This document shows positions 30,254 to 34,592 of a stretch of DNA of 34,592 nt, in pieces. Source of the stretch: Aquipseudomonas alcaligenes MRY13-0052. Lineage in GTDB: Bacteria; Pseudomonadota; Gammaproteobacteria; Pseudomonadales; Pseudomonadaceae. Below the pieces are notes generated by a model that was not told the origin of the DNA, made no database searches, and saw only the letters and a list, made by a program, of their open reading frames with translations. The translations under genes were made by a program, and so were the position numbers. The stretch covers positions 1-34,592 of the forward strand of contig BATO01000070.1 in assembly GCA_000474255.1 (NCBI GenBank), in the 5' to 3' direction. The number at the start of each line of letters is the position of its first letter. The stretch's first letter is position 1.

Positions 30254-33110
30254 GAGGCTCCTCCTTGACCAGCAGCGAACTCGCCAGTTCGCGCAGTTCC
30301 TCGACGTCTATCGGTTTCAACAGCACGGCTCTGAAAGCATAGAAGCTCAACCACGAAGGGTCGGGTTTTGCGGTGAGCATGACGACGGGCACATCGGCCC
30401 CGCCTTCGATGCCGTTGAGCTGGCTGATCGCGGAGGCACCATCCACGCCGAGGTCCACGAGGAGCATGTCCGGCAGGCCTTGCTGCAGCGCCTCGGCCAG
30501 TTGCCCGCCGTGGTCCAGCGAGGCGACGTCGGCGACGCCGGCCAGGGCCCTGGCGACCCTCCGTCGGCTGGGCTCGTCGTCATCCAGGTGGATGACCCTC
30601 GGTCGCCCCGAGCGCTCCACGCGGCCGACGCTGGAGGGCGTATTTGCGAGGGGCAGCTCGATCCAGAAGCGGCTGCCCACGCCGAGTTCGCTGTGCAGGC
30701 CCATGCGACCCTGCATCAGCTCCGCGAGCTCGCGGCACAGCGAGAGGCCGATGCCCGTTCCCTTGATCGCGGTGTTTTCCTTGCCCAGGCGCTGGAAGGG
30801 TTCGAACAGCTCCCCCTGCAGGGCCGGATCGACCCCCTCGCCGCCGTCCTCCACATAGATGCGCAGGTGCTCATCGCAAGGCTCGACGCCCAGCAGCAGG
30901 CGCCCGCCGGGGCGGTTGTACTTGATGGCGTTCGACAGCAGGTTGATCAGCACCTGGCGCAGGCGCCTGCTGTCCGCCATCACGTGCGTGGGGGCCTCGG
31001 GCAGCCGCACCTGCAGCTCCAGGCCGACGGTCTCGGCCTGCCCGCGCACCATCTCCGCGCACTCGTGCATCATCCGCCCGGCATTCACCGGGCGCAGGGT
31101 CAGCTTGGGTGCCTCGGCCTGGAGGCTGGACCAGTCGAGTAGGTCGTCCACCAGTTGGGAGAGATGACCGCTGGCCAGGAGTATCTCGTCCAGCGACTGG
31201 GTGTCTGCGCCCGTCTGGGTCGCCTGCATGTGCATCAACTGGGCGAAGCCGTGGATGGCGTTCAGCGGTGTGCGCAGCTCGTGGCTGATGCTGGAGATGA
31301 AACGCGACTTGGCCTGGCTGGCCGCCTGGGCCTCGCGGGTGCGCTGGAGCAGGTCTTCCTCCACCTGCTTGAGCTTTTCGATGTCGACGAAGGTGCCGGC
31401 CACCAACGTGTGGGTGGCCTCGCCTTCGAGTTCGAGCTTGCGCCCGCGGCACAGCATCCACACCTCCGAGCCGTCGGGGGCGAGGAAGCGCAGCTCCAGG
31501 TCGATGCGGCTGATGACGCCCAGGCGCAGGGCGTTCAGGGCCGAGTCCAGGCGCGGCGCATCATCGGGGTGGATGTGGGGGTGCAGCCGGTGGCGCAGGA
31601 GTTCGCAGCCGGGCAGGTTGAAGCGCGCAACGAACTCTCCCCGGAGGTGCAGGCGGTCTTGTTCCAGGTCGTACTCCCAGAGCCCGGCGGTGACGCTTTC
31701 GGCGACCAGCTCCAGGCGTTGCTGCGCGGCGTTGCGCTGGTTTTCGCTGATGCCCAGCTGTTGCCCCATCACCAGCACCGATTCGGCCATCCGGTCCAGC
31801 TCGAGAATGCGGGATTCGGCGCGTCTCGGCTGCCACTGGCCGAGGCCGATCTGCCGCAGCATGTCGGCGATGCCATCGATGGCGTCACGCAGCCGGTCGC
31901 TCAGGTGGCGGGCGCGCAGCCACATGTAGGTGAAGAAGCACAGGTAGAAGCCGACCAGCCCGGCGATCAGCAGGTAGCCGATATGTCGGTAGTGCCCGGC
32001 GAGGTTGTTGGTGGCGGCCATCACCTCGCTTTTGTCCGCCAGGGCCACCAGGCGCCACCCCGAGGGCTGGATCTCGTTCCAGGCCACCAGGTGCGTGCGC
32101 CCCTTCAGGTCGATCTCGGCGCGGCCGTTCGGCGCCTTGGCCAGCGTCTTGGCCAGGTCGGCCGTATCCGGGCGCATGCCCAGGTTGAAGTCGGCCGGCT
32201 TGAAGCGCTCGCTTTTCACGGCTTCCTGGGGGGCGTGGCCGGTCAGCTCCTGCAGGTCGAAGTCGTGCTCGGCGGCGTGGGGGAGGGCCAGGATGTTCAT
32301 GTCCGGGCCCACCAGGACCAGGTAGCCGCCCCAGCCGATGTGGAGCCGGGATATCTCCTCGAGGATGCCGCCCACCGTGACGTCCATGCCCACCACGCCT
32401 TCGAGGAAGTCGCCGCGGTACACAGGGGAGATGGAGGAGGTCATCCAGCCCTGGCCGGCCGGGTCGAGGTAGACGTCGGTCCAGCGTTGCAGGCGCCCCG
32501 GGTTATGCGCCGCATCCGCCAGGTAGTAGAAGCTGTACTCGGGGATGCGCATGTCGTGGGGATACTGCTTCTGCGTCTCGAACCAGGGGAAGATGCGGTT
32601 GTAGTTGTCCCAGCTGTTGAAGTAGAGGCTGGCCACCAGGGGCTGGTGGTTCTTCATCTCCTCCATGAGCGAATCGAGCGACGCCAGGCTGCCGACCTTG
32701 CCCAGGTCCTGCTTCTCCAGGGGCGTGGCGGCGGAGTAGAAGGAGGCCGCGCCGCCGAGGTTGCGCGGGCTGTAGCGCGCGCCATCGGCGGTGGTGGCGA
32801 AGCGCTCCGGCGGTGCGTGAGCGGGGTTGGCCAGGGCCTGCTCGACCATGTGGGCGAAGAGGTCGGTGTTGGCGGCGATGTGGCCCAGGTGGTCCTGGAT
32901 GATCTGGGCGTTCTGGTCCGCCGTGGCGCTGAGGCTGTCCATCGCGTTCTGCTCCAGGTACTGCACCTGGGCGTCGCGGATGGCCTGGTTGCTGAGCAGG
33001 TAGCAGGCGATCAGCACGGTCTCCACCAGCACCAGGGGCAACAGTGCGCTCTGCACGTAGGCCCGCCAGAGCCATCGGCGCAGCCCGATCTTGTTGTGGG
33101 GTTCCGACAT
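30243..33110 (-). CDS. Membrane hybrid sensor histidine kinase (Cache-PAS-HisKA-HATPase-REC)
   Basis: This 955-residue protein has an N-terminal membrane helix (YVQSALLPLVLVETVLIACY), a ~320-residue periplasmic double-Cache-type sensor (TDVYLDPAGQGWMTSSISPV, GVVGMDVTVGGILEEIS) and a second helix (IGYLLIAGLVGFYLCFFTYM). A PAS-type domain follows (LWEYDLEQDRLHL), then phospho-His motif SISHELRTPLNAIHG, ATPase motifs NLLSNAIKYNRPGG, VEDGGEGVD and GTGIGLSL, and a C-terminal receiver (HLDDDEPSRRR, LLVDLGVDG, LLKPIDV). The ATG at 33110 has GAGGAT upstream; an alternative ATG at 33128 adds six residues. Small-molecule sensing is expected from the Cache domain. The regulator at 29177 is its likely partner. 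Confidence 0.93.
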   Translation of the reverse strand: MSEPHNKIGLRRWLWRAYVQSALLPLVLVETVLIACYLLSNQAIRDAQVQYLEQNAMDSLSATADQNAQIIQDHLGHIAANTDLFAHMVEQALANPAHAPPERFATTADGARYSPRNLGGAASFYSAATPLEKQDLGKVGSLASLDSLMEEMKNHQPLVASLYFNSWDNYNRIFPWFETQKQYPHDMRIPEYSFYYLADAAHNPGRLQRWTDVYLDPAGQGWMTSSISPVYRGDFLEGVVGMDVTVGGILEEISRLHIGWGGYLVLVGPDMNILALPHAAEHDFDLQELTGHAPQEAVKSERFKPADFNLGMRPDTADLAKTLAKAPNGRAEIDLKGRTHLVAWNEIQPSGWRLVALADKSEVMAATNNLAGHYRHIGYLLIAGLVGFYLCFFTYMWLRARHLSDRLRDAIDGIADMLRQIGLGQWQPRRAESRILELDRMAESVLVMGQQLGISENQRNAAQQRLELVAESVTAGLWEYDLEQDRLHLRGEFVARFNLPGCELLRHRLHPHIHPDDAPRLDSALNALRLGVISRIDLELRFLAPDGSEVWMLCRGRKLELEGEATHTLVAGTFVDIEKLKQVEEDLLQRTREAQAASQAKSRFISSISHELRTPLNAIHGFAQLMHMQATQTGADTQSLDEILLASGHLSQLVDDLLDWSSLQAEAPKLTLRPVNAGRMMHECAEMVRGQAETVGLELQVRLPEAPTHVMADSRRLRQVLINLLSNAIKYNRPGGRLLLGVEPCDEHLRIYVEDGGEGVDPALQGELFEPFQRLGKENTAIKGTGIGLSLCRELAELMQGRMGLHSELGVGSRFWIELPLANTPSSVGRVERSGRPRVIHLDDDEPSRRRVARALAGVADVASLDHGGQLAEALQQGLPDMLLVDLGVDGASAISQLNGIEGGADVPVVMLTAKPDPSWLSFYAFRAVLLKPIDVEELRELASSLLVKEEPHVH

Positions 33111-33148
33111 ATCCGTATCCTCTTGCATCGCCTTGCGGCTGTCCTTGT

Positions 33149-33919
33149 CTAGAGCCGGAACGAGGTGACCACGGCATTGAGCTCCACCGCCAGGCGCGAC
33201 AGGTCACGGATGTTCACCAGGCTGCGGTCGACTTCCCGGGCGACGGCCGCCTGCTGTCCCGCCGCACTGGCGACAGGCACGGCCCGGGACAGGGGGCGGA
33301 CGATGCTGCGGGGCAGCACCAGCGCCATCCGCACCGCGCCGGCGAGGATGAAGCCCACCAGTAGATTGGCCCGCTGGTAAGCGGATGAACTGGCCGGTGC
33401 CGCATTTTTGGCGCCGTCCTCATTCAACTTCGTCAGCGCGGCCAAGTCCGTGCTCTTTAAGTGGCCTTGTTCATTCAACTTCTGGTTGACGAGTTGTTCG
33501 GCGTCGGCAAGTTGGTTGGCGGACAGGTGCTCGATGATCGGGTTTTGAAGGCTGAGGTAGTTTCTCAGGTCCGCGTCGAACCTGTTGTGCAGGGGCTGCT
33601 CTTCGGGGCTTGATATATAACCTCGATAGGTGTCGCCGGCGCGTGCAAGTTCGGACTTTTCATTGTCCAGTTCTGCCGCCGTAGTGGTGTCGAAGGACGC
33701 CAGCGCCCGAAGTGTCGAAGCGCGTATCTGCCAGGTGGCCTGGTCGAGGTGGCTGATGGCGATGATGCTGGGAAGCCAGTTTCCCTCGACCTCCCCTGAA
33801 CTGCCGTGCATGCCCTGCATCTGCCGCAGCGACCCAGCGCCCACGGCCACCAGCAGCATTACCAGAGCGGCGAAACCCACGTTGATGCGGGTGGCGACAC
33901 ACAGATTGCGGATGGACAT
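33149..33919 (-). CDS. Internally deleted methyl-accepting chemotaxis protein (no signalling hairpin)
   Basis: This 256-residue frame starts like a 4HB-type MCP: signal/TM1 (VGFAALVMLLVAVGAGSLRQ), a four-helix periplasmic domain of about 150 residues with IIAISHLDQATWQIRASTLR, TM2 (LLVGFILAGAVRMALVLP) and the first HAMP residues (RSIVRPLSRAV). It then jumps to the extreme C-terminus (ASAAGQQAAVAREVDRSLVN) and, with a second loss between IRDLS and RLAVELN, ends VVTSFRL. The usual length is about 540. HAMP, the methylation helices and the CheA/CheW-binding tip are absent, although the frame is intact. The ATG at 33919 has GGGAGAG upstream. It is 38 bases upstream of the hybrid kinase. It is either a decayed receptor or a sensor stub. 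Confidence 0.8.
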   Translation of the reverse strand: MSIRNLCVATRINVGFAALVMLLVAVGAGSLRQMQGMHGSSGEVEGNWLPSIIAISHLDQATWQIRASTLRALASFDTTTAAELDNEKSELARAGDTYRGYISSPEEQPLHNRFDADLRNYLSLQNPIIEHLSANQLADAEQLVNQKLNEQGHLKSTDLAALTKLNEDGAKNAAPASSSAYQRANLLVGFILAGAVRMALVLPRSIVRPLSRAVPVASAAGQQAAVAREVDRSLVNIRDLSRLAVELNAVVTSFRL

Positions 33920-34341
33920 GACGACTCTCCCGGTCCTGACTGCCACTAATTGGCGTTACGATCTTGCATGCCTGCCGGGTGCTAACTGAAGTGTGGGCCT
34001 GGCCCCGTTTTAATGCCGTGAACGGCCCGTCGCATTTATTCGTGCAGAGGCGAATCTGTATCAAATAAGTCCATTTTCTCAGTTGGATGTCGGCAGTGAT
34101 ATCAATATGCCTGTGCTGTTTATAGTCAGGCGCAGTGGGCGAGTCTTCAGCGAAGCGACGAGTGGTATTCGCCTTTGGTGGAAGTTTGTTTAAAGGGTAT
34201 TTAATTCATCGGAAGTTGTGGTGAAAGTGTAGGGCTGATGTGAAATAAGTGTGAAAATAACGAGATTAAAGAGGGCTTGGTTATTGCCGATCGAAGTAAC
34301 CATGTTGAGGGATTATTGGCCTAACACCTTGCCTCGACCTG
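33920..34341. other. AT-richer intergenic region
   Basis: GC content drops clearly between about 34060 and 34330, with tracts such as GTGAAATAAGTGTGAAAATA. No gene is supported. It should contain the promoter of the MCP-kinase-HD-GYP unit; a GCCAATTA near 33948-33955 on the minus strand resembles a FliA -10, but no matching -35 is seen. Confidence 0.4.
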
Positions 34342-34592
34342 TCGGGGCGACTTCGGTCGCCAAGCAGGCCGCAGGGCTGCCCCGGCACCGTGCTCCCAGA
34401 TGGCGCCGCCTGGTGGATGAAAAGAGCGCCATCCACCCTACCCATCGGTCAACACCGTGGTTGGGGCAGCGCAGTAGGATGGCGTAGAGCGCAGCGAAAC
34501 CCATCACCGCAAATACCGGGTTGCACCCGACCTACAGACTGGCTCGTGGGCCTGTGTAGGGGCGACTTCAGTCGCCAAGCAGGCCGCAGGGC
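34342..34592. repeat. Array of short dispersed palindromic repeats (runs off the window)
   Basis: In order: GGGGCGACTTCGGTCGCCAA with GCAGGCCGCAGGGCTGCCCC (34344-34383), GGTGGATG/CATCCACCC hairpin (34412-34440), GTAGGATGG...GCGAAACCCATCACC (34473-34508), CCGGGTTGCACCCGACCTAC (34518-34537) and a second GGGGCGACTTCAGTCGCCAA (34559-34578) reaching the window edge. The order is similar to 19.42-19.62 kb. The surrounding sequence holds no supported gene. Confidence 0.8.

Noticed and set aside
31155-33152. 665-codon plus-strand open frame
   Set aside because: It is antisense to the hybrid kinase, which has full domain motifs. Long antisense frames are common at this GC content, and the translation is an Ala/Gly/Val/His-rich shadow.
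33940-33985. Flagellar sigma-28 promoter upstream of the MCP stub
   Set aside because: GCCAATTA resembles the -10 element, but no TAAA lies at the required distance.
1-34592. Genomic island or metal-resistance transposon carrying chrA, copper and ars genes
   Set aside because: No integrase, transposase, tRNA boundary or clear composition shift was found, and the metal genes are in separate operons interspersed with ordinary genes.

Overview
The window looks like a chromosomal stretch of a high-GC gammaproteobacterium, most probably Pseudomonas. Supporting this are an OprC-type copper receptor with DUF2946 neighbours, a PraA/PraB-like secreted protein, a Pseudomonas-style MCP tail, and dense arrays of short palindromic intergenic repeats. 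The genus is an inference from gene content. No rRNA, tRNA, CRISPR array or transposase gene was seen.

Layout. 1-1273: tail of an unidentified gene, then the chromate transporter chrA. 1274-1898: a repeat-rich spacer bounded by an imperfect inverted repeat. 1899-3737: a GAF hybrid histidine kinase. 4147-6797: a folate-independent methionine synthase cluster, mesX (DUF1852), mesD (MetE core) and a flavin reductase. 6852-10692: single genes separated by repeats: a PraB-like secreted protein, a DJ-1/PfpI protein, a DUF4239 membrane protein, a small protein with a CNF1/BLF1-like LSGC deamidase signature, and a short unknown protein. 10693-12009: repeats and terminators. 12010-16994: a copper-acquisition cluster on the minus strand, with three DUF2946 proteins, the TonB-dependent receptor OprC, a cytochrome c5 and two unknown proteins. 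17415-18629: a DUF3391/HD-GYP protein. 18630-19716: a decayed copy of sequence from 10.5-11.15 kb plus more repeats. 19717-21870: arsR-arsB-arsC. 21955-22772: PepSY protein and cytochrome b561. 22769-29063: a tightly packed seven-gene minus-strand operon. 29177-33919: an HD-GYP response regulator, a large hybrid kinase and an internally deleted chemoreceptor. 33920-34592: spacer and repeats.

The most interesting unit is the seven-gene operon at 29063-22769. It encodes a thermostable-hemolysin-family protein, an AMP-forming acyl ligase, a haem-oxygenase-like diiron oxidase, a short-chain dehydrogenase, a TPR lipid-envelope-type secreted protein, and an OmpR/QseC-type two-component pair. Spacings run from -14 to +8 bases. 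An 11-bp-period direct repeat lies in front of the first gene, where an OmpR-family regulator would bind, so the pathway probably carries its own regulator. The enzymes suggest oxidative processing of an activated acyl substrate; the product is unknown.

Other notable points are the LSGC protein as a possible stand-alone deamidase, the mesX-mesD-flavin reductase linkage (this methionine synthase is reported to need oxygen), and an MCP that has lost its signalling hairpin in frame. Metal functions recur (chromate, copper, arsenic), but in separate operons with no mobility genes between them.
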